A stretch of DNA of 64,000 bases from Haberlea rhodopensis (GCA_907163345.1 CAJQUN010000058.1:930001-994000), one strand, 5' to 3'; numbered from the stretch's first letter, positions 25,604-38,532 are shown. The notes: generated from the sequence alone by a model not told the origin. Numbers and translations: made by a program.

Positions 25604-25729
25604 TCATTTGCAAACCCGATTGTTTACTATATTCATAGCATAGAATGCTATTAACGCCATAGCAGTTGCAATCGACAAAATCAAGGCTAAACTTATAAGC
25701 TTGTAATCCATTTTTGCTTCATCTTTCAT
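25604..25729 (-). CDS. Small hypothetical protein with one membrane segment (41 aa)
   Basis: ATG at 25729, TGA at 25604-25606. The peptide has a charged start (MKDEAK), one hydrophobic stretch (LISLALILSIATAMALIAF) long enough to span a membrane, and a short basic tail. The start overlaps the stop of the upstream ORF as ATGA, so it may be the shifted C-terminal end of that ORF rather than a separate gene. The old solo LTR inserted 17 bp past its stop. I do not recognise it. Confidence 0.3.
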   Translation of the reverse strand: MKDEAKMDYKLISLALILSIATAMALIAFYAMNIVNNRVCK

Positions 25730-26043
25730 TTAACCAAAGTTGTCTCAATATGTTGTTTCTCACTGAGTAAATCTTTACATTTACTAGAAGCTTGATTATG
25801 AGCACTATTAGAAGTTATCTTGTGCTTACAAAGCTTATATAACTTCTCAAGATAAGGTTGGCAATCACCATCTAAAAAGTATTTTCTCTGAAATCTTTCA
25901 TGAATATTAGGATGATAATATGTAACCCAATGTCGTTTTCTTGGATCTGAAGAAAATTTTAGAAAGTCGGAATTTTCATGAATTATTTTTGGTTGCTCTT
26001 TAAGACTAGGAGATGAAGCAAAGTCTGCTGGAGTTTCAGACAA
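25726..26043 (-). pseudogene. Fragment with hAT/ZMYM-like N-terminal motif
   Basis: A 105-aa reading frame. The segment SDPRKRHWVTYYHPNIHERF then YFLDGDCQP resembles the SDPG.R....YHPN...R..Y...GPCQP stretch at the N terminus of plant hAT-derived (TTF-type, ZMYM1-like) proteins. The downstream zinc-finger and transposase parts are absent; instead come a Lys/Cys/Ser-rich tail and a stop. On the same strand, 26714-26662 could be a first exon (MSLLAPSITHLPQ..., ending CAG|GT). No joining exon could be established. A degraded or chimeric gene is the best reading. Confidence 0.35.
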
Positions 26044-27210
26044 TAGTACACTGCTTTCTAACTCACATCAAATAAATGTGATTTTTTATCAACTTTTTAA
26101 TAATACTTCAACGTAGTACTGCATTAAGAAAATTAAACAAATAAGAATATTCACAAATTTATAATCAAAATTATTATTTTCAGAAAAATAGATAGCATTC
26201 TCAAATATAATTTCCACACATTTCATTAAATATTAAAATTAAACAAAAATATAACAATTACATAAAAAAAAGTTACATTACACATCTCGTAACAGTGGAA
26301 AATTTATTAAAATTAACTTGACACAACATTATTTAACAAATTCACTGACTTTTATTTTTAAATAGAACAAATAAACTAATATTCAATCTGTTAGAAATAG
26401 AATGAAACAAAAAATTGGATGGTCTTTTTTTATGATTGCATTTGATAATTATCTTTTCTTTTCTTTTTTTTGAAAATCGGAATAATGAAAAGAAAACTGT
26501 AATGCATCCATTCTTTCCCACCACGGCACTCCTCAAAAGTCAAAAGTTATCTATAGGGAAAAATTGTTGGATTAAATTAGTGTAAATTTCTTGGATTTAA
26601 TATTGAACTAACGTTCCTTCAAATTTACGCATAAATAAATCAAAACTTTAATCGTTCAAACCTGAAACCAGTGAGCTGAGGAAGATGAGTGATTGAAGGT
26701 GCAAGCAGTGACATTGTCTTTGACGTAGGGTTTGGGAGAATAATTAATTTTCAGGGTTTGGGAGACGGAGTAAATAATTGGGTATCTTTGGGTCCGATAT
26801 CAATTAATACATTTTAGGGTATTTTTTAAAATTAATAAATAGATAAGTATATAATAGGTATTTCATAATTAAAAAAAGATGGGCAAATGCCTCCTTGCCA
26901 ACACTTCCCTCCGCCCCTTGGCTACAACTGATAATCTTTTGAAAAGATATTTTTGATCACCTTACTATTTCACTGGAAAATATGGGCATCTTTAAAAGTG
27001 ACGAGACTTCGTTTTTAAAATAGTGTTTTACAAGTATCGGGTTCTTTTTTTTTTTTTTTTGTTATCTTGCTATTATTTCATAGTACTAATAATTGTTCCT
27101 TACAATTTCATTGAAGCCACATGCGTTGTAGAGGCCTTGCAGGATTTATCAACAAAGGCCATCAATGAATATTATGGAAAAAAAAAAAAATATATATATA
27201 TATATATATA
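26044..27210. other. AT-rich intergenic DNA with A and TA runs
   Basis: No gene beyond the possible 53-bp first exon at 26662-26714 (minus). An A run at about 27179-27190 passes into (TA)n at 27191-27210, against which the next LTR begins. Confidence 0.5.
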
Positions 27211-28923
27211 TGTTAGGATCGAATCCCGGGGTGGGTTGTCATTCCACACCGAGTTCAACTAACTTGAGCTTCAATAGCTCGTGTTCTTGAAATATTTACA
27301 CCGAAAGATTATATCGAGTTCGGTTACAAAACCGAGCGGAAGACACTCGACATAACCCGCTCTATAACCGATTAACCATTTGAAAGACATTTTAAAGGTA
27401 TGCAAGAAAATATGTAAAATCAGTAAGGTGAATAAATGAGTAAAGTAAATAACACAAGCATTTGTTCCGGAAGCTCGAAGCACAAATGTTTCTACGTCTC
27501 CCTTTCTTCCATCTCATGGAAGGATACATAAAAGACTTTAATTTATACAACTCTTTGTACAAACCCGATCCAATTGAGTATTCCCCATCCAACTTAAACT
27601 CCTAGCAACTCAACTATGTATGTTCTTTAATGTCTCATATACAAAGACCTCTCATCCAGTTGTGATGAATCACCAACTGTTACAATGGTATTCACTCTTC
27701 TATTTTAGCTCACAAATACAATGAATAGAGTTAATACAAAGGCACAAATGATTCCATAACGAATCTGATACATCAAAGTATGAGGTGACAAAATTTTGGG
27801 AAGTGCTCTTCATTTAGCAGATTTTGTCTTTGAAGTTCCCCAATTGAATCCCAAGTGGGTTTGCTTTGGAAGGCTTGGATTGATCTTCAATCAACTGTTA
27901 TTGAGCTTCCAAATTATGTATATATAGCTCTCAAGCAATGATATATACGTTAGATACAAGAATATAGTTGTTGGGACAGTTTTGGTAAGCTTTCAAACAT
28001 TGCAACAGTCATACTCTGCTTTCTGGGCTATTTTTGAAAGTCCGATGGTCGAGTCCGTTGCCCAAAGTCCGCTTCTTGAGTCTGCTGCTCAAGTCCGCTG
28101 GTCCAGTCCTCTGGCCTCTACTGGTTCAAAGTTCGCTGGCCTAAGGTCTGCTGGTACCCTGTTGTCCAAAGTCTGTTGTTATGTTCTCTTGGTTATAGCG
28201 CTTGATTCATTGATTTATAGGCAAAGTGATCTGTATGAAAGTTGTAGCCATTTCTCTTAGCTTTCCATGGAATCAAGAATCGCTCGATTTCAAGTTTGTA
28301 TGAGAGAGTTATGCTTGAAATACGAGGCGATGCACATGCTGTTATGCTTACTGATTTTATGCACATGGCATGAATTGCAGAAGCTTTTTGACCATCTTAA
28401 CGTCCGATTCAGGCTTTGACTTACAAAGATGATTTGTAGATCTTTGTCTTAGCTTTTCAACCCATACTGAATTGTCCCGTTTTGATAAGAGAGCTGAGAG
28501 TTATGACCGATAATACCACAACTGCTACAATCTGTCTACTGTTGTTTCAGCTTTGCACCAGCAAGCTCTTGCAAACATTTTTTTTTCATTTAAACCTTTG
28601 AATCATGTCTGCTGTCCTGATATATGACTTGTAGCAAATTGAGTTGGCTATTCAATTCCTTTGGAAGCACGTCGTTTTGATGTCCGAGCTGTGAGAAATG
28701 ATTGATTTAATCAACAACGCTCAGGGTCTACTGGTTGTATCTACTGGTCGAGTAGACCTTTGCGTTTGTCTACTGGTCCATTTTACTTCAACCCATTTCT
28801 TTTCTAATCCTCAAGCTCCTAATCATGATATATTCACTGTACACTTGATGAACTATGTTGGCAACATAATAACAAGTTTTGTTAACATCAAAACAAAGAT
28901 TATTCGGTTTCCAAAATCCAACA
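27211..28923 (-). mobile_element. Solo Copia-type LTR (1713 bp)
   Basis: Ends TGTTAGGATC...ATCCAACA. Flanks ATATA (27206-27210) and ATGTA (28924-28928) differ by one base, a likely mutated target duplication. Read on the minus strand it ends GATCCTAACA and has a leader-like block (about 27480-27560) similar to that of the Sirevirus LTRs, so it is a relative. A TATATATA on the minus strand lies near 27917-27925. No coding domain remains. Confidence 0.7.
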
Positions 28924-29431
28924 ATGTATGATACTAATAGTCTATCTCAGATATTTTAAATTATAGATTAGCTTGAATCTTATATTTCGATCGTTGAGTC
29001 AAGGTGATTCAAACTTTTTGAAAATCTCAGGCAAATTATAAAATTCCGGTGTTTACTGGAAAAAAATTGAATTTAAACTAAAACCTTACTTCTTGTATTT
29101 TCTGGTACAAAAGTATTTATTAAACTTTGGTATTCAAATTTAGTAATAAGTCATTTTTTTCGATTGCTACAACTGCTATCCCATTTAATGCATCTTGAGA
29201 CATAGCTATATGTAAATACTTTTTATAATATTTTTAGTTTTTAAAAGCTTTTTTCCGCAGATGCAATTGTAACAGATACAGTAAGTAATATTCTATATAC
29301 TATAAACCTGAATTTTGTATTCACAAATATCTTTCTTGGAAAAAATCAGGCTCAAAATATCCCTCAAAATTTGTAATAAGAATCGTGTGTAAATTTTAGA
29401 CTTCAGATATGTGGTTTTCTTATTGAGAAAA
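28924..29431. other. AT-rich DNA between two LTR elements
   Basis: Nothing recognised. The last five bases (GAAAA) are the left target duplication of the next element. Confidence 0.5.
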
Positions 29432-30524
29432 TGTTAGGATCGGTCCGGAGTGTTTAGAGGGGGGGTGAATGAACACTCCTATTAAAAATTAATCCCTTGT
29501 GATTTCTTTCGGATTAGTGAAAGAAATCTGTTTCTTAATCAACTCTTTTGCAGAACAGACCACTGAATATTTTAGTGCGGAACGGTCTGTTCTTAAATTA
29601 GTAAGAACGGCTCGATGGCTTGAATAATAGAACGAGTGCATAATGATAAAACACAGAATATGTTTCTGGAAGTTCGAAGGTGGTGTAATCCTTCTACGTC
29701 TCCCCTTCTTCCAATTAAGGAAGGATTCCACTAGAAGACTTTGATTTATACAATCCTGTTGTACAAACTCGATTCAGCTGGATTTACCTCACTACCAGAC
29801 TGAAACTCCTAGTCTCTCGATCTGTTCAAACACACTCTGGCTGACAGTTACAATTGTTTCTCACTTCTATATTTCAATACAGAATACACAAAATAGACTT
29901 TAGTCTATGCACACAATGATCCTAAATGATCAAATATTACAATATACTTGTGCTTATGAAGATTTTCAGCTCGAGAATGTCTGAGCTTGTAAGCTTGTGC
30001 TGTTTTGCTTTCTTGTGCGTTTTTCGATTGATCAGACTCTATCTTGAGCTCTTCTGTTGCATCATTTTGTAGTTGCATGTACCAACAACATTATTTCCTT
30101 TAATGTGCAACTCTTGACTCTGCTTAAACTCTGAGTAAGCTACAGTCTTCTTCTTTAGGGTACTTGCCGTTCTGGTTCATGCTTTCGGCGACTGTCAGGT
30201 AAGCTCTTCTTTGTCTTCTTACCTTTTATGGTAATCTTCAGTCTTTGGTCTTTTTCAGCATTAATTGCGACATTAAATGCTTCAATAAATAGTCGTTAAT
30301 GATTCGGACTGAAAAACCAATCTTATTCAGCCTTGACTGCTCTGATCTGATAGAAGTTGAGATCGATCTGAAGCTTCGAACTGGTCAGGCTGATTTCCAT
30401 CGATCCGTTCTGTTTTGCGATATACCATATCAGCTTGATCTGTTTTGAGCGATCGATCTGGTCAGTCTGATTTCTCTCGATCCGGTCTGATATATTTTGT
30501 CATCTTTAAAATCCGGAACTAACA
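29432..30524 (-). repeat. 3' LTR of Copia A
   Basis: 1093 bp. The TATA position reads TACAAAATG on the minus strand, so the box kept in the 5' LTR is lost here. Several GATCGATC-type sites lie at 30358-30480. Confidence 0.88.
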
Positions 30525-30776
30525 AATTCCCCCTTTTTGATGATGACAAAACCTAGCTTCTAAATCTTTTTATCCAGTCTTTTAAGAACTCTGAAGCGTA
30601 TACTTTCGGATCGATTACTTCTTCTTGTTCAAAATAAATGAACATAATTAAGTTAGAGTTCGGATCGATTAAGCCGTTTTTAGTTCAAAATAAATGAACA
30701 AGGACTTAACAAAGAAAGATTTTTATTGATCACAAAAATCTTATGTACAGACAGTCTGATTTAAGCAACGAAACTT

Positions 30777-33250
30777 CTACTTTCTTGAAGACTGAGACTG
30801 ATGCGGCTTGAAGTCTTTTCTCTTTTCCCCCTTTTTGTCAACAGCAATCTCTTGAAGAAAATCGACAACTTGTGCTAGCTGAGCGCTGATAGTGTCAAGA
30901 CGAGTGTCTTGAGCACGAAGGGAATTGGCTACCGATGCTCTGACTTCAGTGGCCAGCTCGATCTGCTCTTTTCTCAGGCTGTTTTTATAAGAAGCTTGCT
31001 GAGAGAACAGATCATTCAGTCATCGCTGAAGGCTGCTAATACTGGCTGTCATCTTCTCTTTAAATGAGTCAAAATCCAAGACTGTGGTCCGCTGACTTTG
31101 ATGAACCTCTATGACTCGTTGAGAGAGAGATAGACAGTTATCAGATAAGTGCTGAAGAGTCCTAGCCAAGGATGGAGGTGCGTTAGATAGACGACTTGGA
31201 GAGTGATCAGATGACGACTGGGTGTGATCAGCTTCTTCAGTAATCGGTATAAGTGAAGATAAGGCAGCTTGTCGTGTTTCGGACTGGATCAGGGTGACCA
31301 AGTCCGAAGAAAAATCTTCTAAGAACGCCAGATCTTCAGCAGATTGTTCTGGAGGAGTGCTAGGTGTCGAAGGCTCCTCAACCTGTAAAGCTGCAACAAC
31401 GGTTGAGACCACCAGATCCTGATCGACGAACTCTGGTGAGACAACTGTTGTAAGAGCGGCGGTTGGACTGAGTTGAACATGGGAGGCTGATGATCCCAGA
31501 GGAATAGACGTTGTTGGGGAGTCCAACAAAACATTCAAGGGTTCATCTTCTGTAGCAGACGGAGCATTAGTCATTGGCTGCTCCGCTGTCTGATCCGCTA
31601 TTCGATCTGCTGTCTGGCCCGCTGTTCGATCTGTTGTCTGGTCCGCTGCTCCAGATGGAATAGTCTCTATGAAAGGTTCTGCCAGAGTCTTGCTTGCAGA
31701 TGGATGATCCGGGCTGCGTACTGGAGTGGATATGCTGAGCTTATGTCGTTGAAAACGGACAGCTAAGTGAAGAGCATGAATATCCATTTCCAGTTGAGCA
31801 ATAACAGCACCATTATCTTTGGCAGTTGGAGTGCTCGGATGAAATTTGCTTTCTTAGCGGCCAAGAGCAAATTCGCCAGTCTGAATCTCTGGTTGGCCTG
31901 AAAGAGATTTGCGAAGCACCGCGACTCTCACATCATCCGTCTCTGTCCCCTTAAGGACTTCTTCTTCCATTTTCTGCAGTCTTCTCAGCTTGCCGAAGAA
32001 CATATCAATGTGGTTGATCGTTCTGTACTCGACATATTCATCAAAGATCACAATGAGCGCCTGGACCTTTTCTTCAACATCCTCCATAGCGATGTCGATG
32101 GCTATCTGCGCGGCAGATTTGGGTTTGGATGAGAGGGGTTCAGTGAGAATGGCCTTGCCCTTGCCGGTGGAATATGGGGATTTGATCCCTGATTGGGTGT
32201 AGTCTCCCAATTCAGTGATAACAATCCCTTTGACCACGGGAATGGCAGAGGGGACTCGGATGGTTACTTTGGGTGCAGTGGTTGAAGCTGTTGAATGTTG
32301 GGTTGTAGGTTGGGGTGCAGGGTGGCTTTTATGGGAGGCAAAATGGGTAGGGTTTTGAGAGGTAAGGTTTTGTGTGGCTTGGTGAGTTGGGTTCTTGGCT
32401 TTTTGGGAAGGGGATTGGCTGGTGATGAAGGAGCAGACTGAGTTTCCTCGGAGTCAGTCTGAATGGTTAATTTGCGCTTGACTCGAGGTCTTCGAGCAGC
32501 AGCCTGTTCTTCTCCTTTCTCAATCTTGATGGCCACCAGATCGGTAGGAGTGGGTGGAGCACTCTTGGACTTCAGGAGAGCCAGTCCCTTGGAGTTGAGA
32601 ATTTTGAACGGACTAAGAGCGGATGGCTTCCCCAGCTCGATGTCCATCGTCTCCAGTAGCTTGCTTAAAGGCACAGCAAAACAGACAGCCTGTTTGGAGG
32701 CGATGATTGTCTCAAGTAGAACTCCAAATAATATTGCAGACCAGTTCATCTTCTGGCCTGAGTGAATAGCAGCCATGGCCCGGAACTTCTCAGCAGTAAC
32801 AACATCATAGCTTCCGGCTTTGCCCAATAATGGCCTGCCAATGATCTCGCATAACACCTGGAAATGAAAGAACATTTCCTTCTTCTTGAATGAAGGCTGC
32901 AGGCGGTGGCCAAATATGGATACCCTCCCCTGAAGAGCCGAGAGAGAAGCTTGAGGAATCTGACCAAACTCAGTCAGTCCGGAGTTGGGAAGACCAAAGG
33001 TCTTTGCCAGCGTCATCGGAGAGATTTCAAAAGATTTGCCCTTTACGGAGGTGGAGATGGATGTCTTCTGTGATACAGCATTGGCGAACAGTTCGCGAAT
33101 CTCCAACTCGTAAACCACTGTGCCACACTCCAGAAAATTCCTTAATCCAGATGATTCCAAAATTTTGAAAATAGAGACCATTTCTGGATCTTCAGCCCTG
33201 TAGATATCATCGAACTCAACGGAGAGAGAGTTGTGAGTGATAGTAGCCAT
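30777..33250 (-). pseudogene. Sirevirus ORF3 (about 800 codons), Copia A copy
   Basis: Begins MATITHNSLSVEFDDIY at 33250 and ends near DKKGEKRKDF at 30777. Broken by frameshifts near 32240 and 31860-31790 and by a TGA at 31020-31022. The N-terminal ~240 residues (FANAVS...GKSFEISP..LAKTFGLP... and INW..ILFGVLLETI-like) recall the putative plant transposon protein domain. Then come a basic Pro-rich part with a possible nuclear signal (RRPRVKRKL), an acidic Gln/Asp repeat region and a C-terminal helical, coiled-coil-like part. No signal peptide or membrane segment is seen, so it is not env-like despite its position after pol. The same ORF occurs in Copia B, so it belongs to the family. Confidence 0.75.
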
Positions 33251-33661
33251 TTGAGTGTAATGAAAAATGATAAGAGTTTTTTTTTAAAAAAAATATGAGA
33301 GAGTTAGAGAGCAGACAACGGTAAATTGTAAAAAGTGAATGAAAATGAAATATTCAGCCCACTAAATAAGAGAGAGAAGACACGTGTCTTTATCTCGAAG
33401 ACTGATAATTAAATAATTCAAAATAAACGGTCAGGATAAAAGAGAGATAAGGCGGTTAAAATTTGCGATCAGTCCGGGCTGTTTTAAACAATTATTTTAT
33501 TTAAAGATTTGTTGACCAGACAGATCATGGGATAACATCAGATTTGACATAGATCGGTCTGAAAGTTCGGACCGGTCTATGTCGTTCTGATAATTGTATT
33601 ATCGATCTGTGCCAGCATACAATCTTTAAAAGATAACTAAAAGAAAGATACTTCTAAAACA

Positions 33662-36600
33662 TCAAGATAAGTCTATTAAACCAAGAATTTGACGAAAGTA
33701 ATTAAACTTAGCCTCAGGAAGTGGTTTGGTGAAGATATCTGCTGCTTGCTGTTCTGTTGAAATATGCTCGATCCGAATTTCCTTTTTGCCAACATGATCT
33801 CGAATAAAATGATGTCTTATATCAACGTACTTTGTTCGAGAGTGCAAAACTGGATTATACGTTATAGCGATTTCACTTCTGTTGTCACAAAATATCGGAG
33901 ATTCAACAGCTTGAATGCCATAGTCTTTGAGCTGGTGTTGAATCCAGAGCATTTGAGCACAACAGCTTCCAGCGGCAAGATATTCTGCTTTAGCTGTAGA
34001 TGTGGCAATAGATGTTTGCTTCTTGCTAAACCAAGAGATCAATCTTTCACTTAAGAATTGACATGTTCCACTGGTGCTTTTGCGATCAATCTTACAGCCA
34101 GCATAATCAGCGTCTGAATATCCTATTAAGCTGAAATTTGAATCTTTGGAATACCAAAGACCAACGTTCTGAGATCCTTTCAAGTATTTCAGAATACGCT
34201 TAGCAGCAATAAAGTGTGATTGCTTTGGTTCTAACTGAAATCTAGCGCACATACAGACTGAGAACATAATATCAGGCCGGCTCGCTGTAAGATACAAGAG
34301 CGATCCGATCAGTCCGCGATACATAGATACTTCAACTGCTATTCCCCCTTCGTCTTTATCTAACTTGATTGTAGGACTCATTGGAGTTGTGCAGTTGAAC
34401 ATTTTTCCATTCCGAATCTCTTGAGTAGCTCTTTGGTATACTTGGTTTGATTTATGAAAATGCCATTGCTGAGCTGTTTGACTTGGAGACCCAGAAAGAA
34501 TGAAAGTTCTCACATCATACTCATCTCAAACTGTCCCTGCATTAACTTAGAGAATTTCTCATATAATTTGGGGTTAGTTGACCCAAAAATGATATCGTCA
34601 ACATAAATTTGAACTAACAAAGTATGTTCACCCTTAATAAATTTAAATAGAGTTTTATCTACTGAGCCGATCTGAAAATCATGGTTTAGCAGAAATTGAG
34701 ACAGAGTATCATACCAGGCTCTTGGGGCTTGTTTCAGACCATATACTGCTTTATTCAGTAGATATACATGATTTGGAAATGAGTGGTTCTAAAATCCAGG
34801 AGGTCGCTCAATGTAGACTTCCTCCTGAAGCTTACCATTAAGAAAGGCACTCTTAACGTCCATTTGATATACCTTGAAGTCTTTAAAAGCAGCATAAGCA
34901 AGAAATATTCGGATTGCTTCAAGTCTGGCGACTGGTATAAAAGATTCATCGAAGTCAATTCATTCTTCTTGTCGGAATCCTTGTGCCACCAGTCTGGCTT
35001 TGTTTCTAACCACAACTCCATCTGCGTCTAGCTTGTTTCTGCACACCCATCTGGTTCCAATAACAGGCAGATCGCTTGGCCTGGGGGTTAGACTTCAAAC
35101 TTGATTTTGTTCAAATTGATTAAGCTTTTCTTGCATGGCTTTAATCCAGTTGAAATCAGTCAAAGCTTCATCAATCTTTTTAGGTTCCAGATTTGATATG
35201 AAAGCAGCATGAGTGAATTCATCCATCATCTGTCCTCTAGTTCTAATCGGTGCAGAAGGACTTCCAATAACTAGATCAGGTGGATGCCTCTTTGTCCATC
35301 GATAACTCGATTCTGGATTGTCTGGTCCAGACGGATGAGTAGTAGTGGCATTATCAGCATCTGATTTAACATTAGAGCGAGGAACATCCGGATCGGCTCG
35401 ATCTGAAGGAGCTTCATTGTCGTGATCCGGTCTGTCTGGTACTTCAGGTTCCGGTGGATTATCTCTTGACCTGTTATCTACAATCTCATCATCACTGTTA
35501 GCTTTGAGATGGATATTTTCCATCTGATTTTGAAATGATTCCTTGTTACCCTCAATACATAAAGATTCATCAAAAACTACATGAATAGATTCTTCCACAG
35601 TTAAAGTGCGATTATTGAAAACTCTAAAAGCTTTGCTATTTGATGAATATCCTAAGAATATCCCATTATCTGATTTTGCTTCAAATGATGTAAGATGATT
35701 CTTACCATTGTTGTGAACGAAGCATTTGCAACCAAATACATGAAGGTGTGAGATAGACGGTCTGTTACCAGTCCATATTTCATATGGGGTGAGATTCAAC
35801 TTCTTGTTAATCATAGACCGATTTTGAGTGTAGCATGCAGTATTTACAGCTTCTGCCCAGAACTTTTGCGAAATGCCAGAATCAGCAAGCATTGTCCTTG
35901 CTGCCTCTTTAAGCGTTCTGTTTCTTCGTTCTGCAACTCCATTTTGTTGGGGAGTTCGGGCGGCTGAAAATTCATGCTTAATTCCTTGATCTTCTAGAAA
36001 TGATTCAAGATTCTGATTAGAAAACTCAGTGTCTTTGTCATTACGAATCCTGTCTATGCTTGATGATTTCTCATTCTGAGTGCGTTTCAGCAGCTTGATC
36101 AATTTCGGACCGGTCTGACTTTACTGCTCAAAAATATAGTCCAAGTAAAACGTGAGTAATCATCAATAACAACAAGAGTATACCGCATTCCCCCTAAACT
36201 TGTTATTGGTATAGGACCAAACAAGTCCATATGTAATAATTCTAAGCAACGTGAGGAGAATTTGGCATTCTTGTTTTTGAAGGATGATCTGATCTGTTTG
36301 CCCATTTGGCACGCTTCACAGATCTTATCCTTAGCAAAGTCAAACTTGGCAGACCGACAACTAAATCATGTTTACACAGGCTAGAAATAGTCTTAAAATT
36401 GAGATGATTCAAGCGTTTATGCCATAGCCAGTGTTTATTATTAGTATTAGCGATGAAGCAAGTAGGATTATCAGGTTGAGCGAAGTTCCAGTTAATCTTA
36501 TATGTATTTCCATTTCTGATTCCTACAAGCATGGTCACACCGTCTGATGATTTAACAGTGCAAGTGTGTTTGTGAAATTCTACAGCATAACCATTATCAC

Positions 36601-36838
36601 ATAGTTGACTTATACTAATCAGATTATAGCATAGATTTTCAACTAACAGCACATCATTGATAATAATATTACCATGGACAATCTTACCATTGCCCACGGT
36701 CTTACCCTTTGAGTTATCTCCGAAGATGATCTTGGGTCCAGTACATTCTGTGACTTTAGACAGCAGCTCGATGTTTTCAGTCATGTGACGAGAACACCCA
36801 CTGTCTAAGTACCAGTATGATGCAAGTTTCTTCGGTAC
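33662..36838 (-). pseudogene. Copia pol (GAG-preIN, IN, RT, RNase H), Copia A
   Basis: Reads WYLDSGCSRHMT at the start, then HKRLNH (gag-pre-integrase, about 36420), HMDLFGP (IN Asp 1), PQQNGVAERRNR (IN Glu), the RT core with YVDD near 34590, and RNase H with YSDADYAG and ADIFTKPLPE. Breaks include frameshifts near 36345 and 36110, TGA after NQFEQNQV at about 35095, further stops in the RT part near 34970 and 34515, and a shift near 34400. Expressed pol would cut, copy and integrate the element; this copy cannot. Confidence 0.9.
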
Positions 36839-36873
36839 CTGTCATCAAACATAATTATTGTTGGTACCCAATC

Positions 36874-37337
36874 CTACTTGGGTCCAGAACGGATTAGCCC
36901 TTTGGGAACCCACACCTGTATCAGCTTTAATGGCTTGTGTGTGTCTGGTGTGCTGTGAGCTGATCTGTTTTGGTGTTGTGTGTGATAATGTGTGCGATAT
37001 GGAAACCTTTGATTCTTATGAGGTAGTCTATATCTTCGTTGAACTGATTTTGAGTTATAGGAATTGTATTGTCTTCCTTGCCTTAGATCTTGCACCTTTA
37101 GATTTGGTCTGAAAGACGCAAAGCTTGCTGGTGCCTTTTCTTTGGCTTGGTTAACATATCCAATCCCTTTTCTCAAACCTTGATTCTCGAAAGAGACTCC
37201 CGTTTGAATTGTAGGTGCTTCAGTCTCATATACTGTGCTGGATTTAAAAAATGTCATTTGTTTGATTTTGTTCTTTACCAGCAACAATTCAGATTCATCT
37301 TTGGTGCAGTCTTTGATATCAAAGCCTATGCCGGTAA
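36874..37337 (-). pseudogene. Copia A gag, C-terminal part
   Basis: Carries the gag tail from GIGFDIKDCTKDESELLLVK to VWVPKGLIRSGPK and a TAG at 36876-36874. Its right end is the GGTAA target duplication where Copia B landed. Confidence 0.85.
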
Positions 37338-38517
37338 TGTTAGTTCCGGACCTTATCGATGAGATTTTAAAGATGACAAAACATTTCAGACCGGATCGAT
37401 AGAAATCAGTTTGACCAGATCGATCGGACAAAACAGAGCAAGATGACAAAACATTTCAGACCGGATCGATGGAAATCAGGCATACCAGAACGATCGCGCA
37501 AAACAGAGCAAGCTGATAAAGTATATCACATATCAGACCGGATCGATGGATTCCAGACTGAATAGATCGATACTTCAGATCGATCTCAATCTTTATCAGA
37601 TCAAAGCAGTCTTAGGATACATACAGAATGGCTCCTCAGTCCGGATCATTAACGGCTATTTATTGTAGCATTTAATGTTGTAATTAATGCTACAAAGGAT
37701 CAAAAGTCGAAGATTGCCATTAAAGGTAAGAAGATAAAGAAGAGCTTACCTGACAGTCGCCGAAAGCATACACCAGAACGGCAAGTGTCCTGAAGAAGAA
37801 GACTGTAGCTTTCTCAGAGTTTAAAAAGAGTCAAAGTCGCACATTAAGGGAAACAATGCCGTTGCTACCCTCAACTATAAAAGGATGCAACAAAAGGAAG
37901 AAAAAGTCTCTCGATTTTGAACTCACGCTGATCAATTGAAAAGCACACAAGAAAGCAACTGCACACGCTTACAAAGTTCAGAAGCTTTCGAGCTGAAGTT
38001 ATTTATTTAAGCGCGATTACTTTGTAACATTTGATCATTGTAGGATCACTGAGCGCATTGTGTATTGAAAAAAATAGAAGTAAGCAACTTATTGTAACTG
38101 TCAGACAGAGTGTGTCTGAGCAGGTTGAGTGACTAGGAGTTTCAGACTGGTAGTGAGGTAAATCCAGCCTGAATCGGGTTTGTACAACAGGATTGTATAA
38201 ATCAAAGTCTTCTAGTATAAACCTTCCTTAATTGGAAGAAGGGGAGACGTAGAAGGATTACACCACCTTCGAACTTCCAGAAACATATCTTGTGTTTTAT
38301 CTTTCTGCACTTAGCCATCGAGCCGTTCTTATTTTCACAAGAGCAGACCGTTTCCGCACTTACCTTTTTAGTGGTCTGTTCTGTTCAAAGAGTTGATTAA
38401 GTAACAGATTTCTTTCACTAATCCGAAAGAATTCACAAGGGATAAATTTTATAAGGAGTGTTCATTCACCCCCCCCCCCCCCCCCCCCCCTCTAAACACT
38501 CCAGACCGATCCTAACA
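37338..38517 (+). repeat. 5' LTR of Copia B
   Basis: Eight GATCGAT-type sites lie in the first ~250 bp (37355-37590). TATAAAAGG box at 37876-37884. A run of 22 C lies near the 3' end (about 38469-38490). Confidence 0.93.
37876..37884 (+). promoter_or_regulatory. TATA box of Copia B 5' LTR
   Basis: TATAAAAGG; the same box is present in the Copia A 5' LTR (minus strand, about 58241-58251). Confidence 0.6.
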
Positions 38518-38519
38518 AG

Positions 38520-38532
38520 TGGTATCAGAGCC
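38520..38532 (+). promoter_or_regulatory. Primer binding site of Copia B
   Basis: TGGTATCAGAGCC, two bases after the LTR; tRNA-iMet type, as usual for Sireviruses. Confidence 0.88.

Noticed and set aside
32463..32765. Plus-strand ORFs opposite ORF3 of Copia A
   Set aside because: Antisense shadows of a frame that is conserved on the other strand in Copia B.
36839..36878. A 39-nt intron joining gag to pol in Copia A
   Set aside because: It has GT...AG ends in Copia A, but Copia B lacks the GT, the size is below plant introns, and joining does not give the pol frame.
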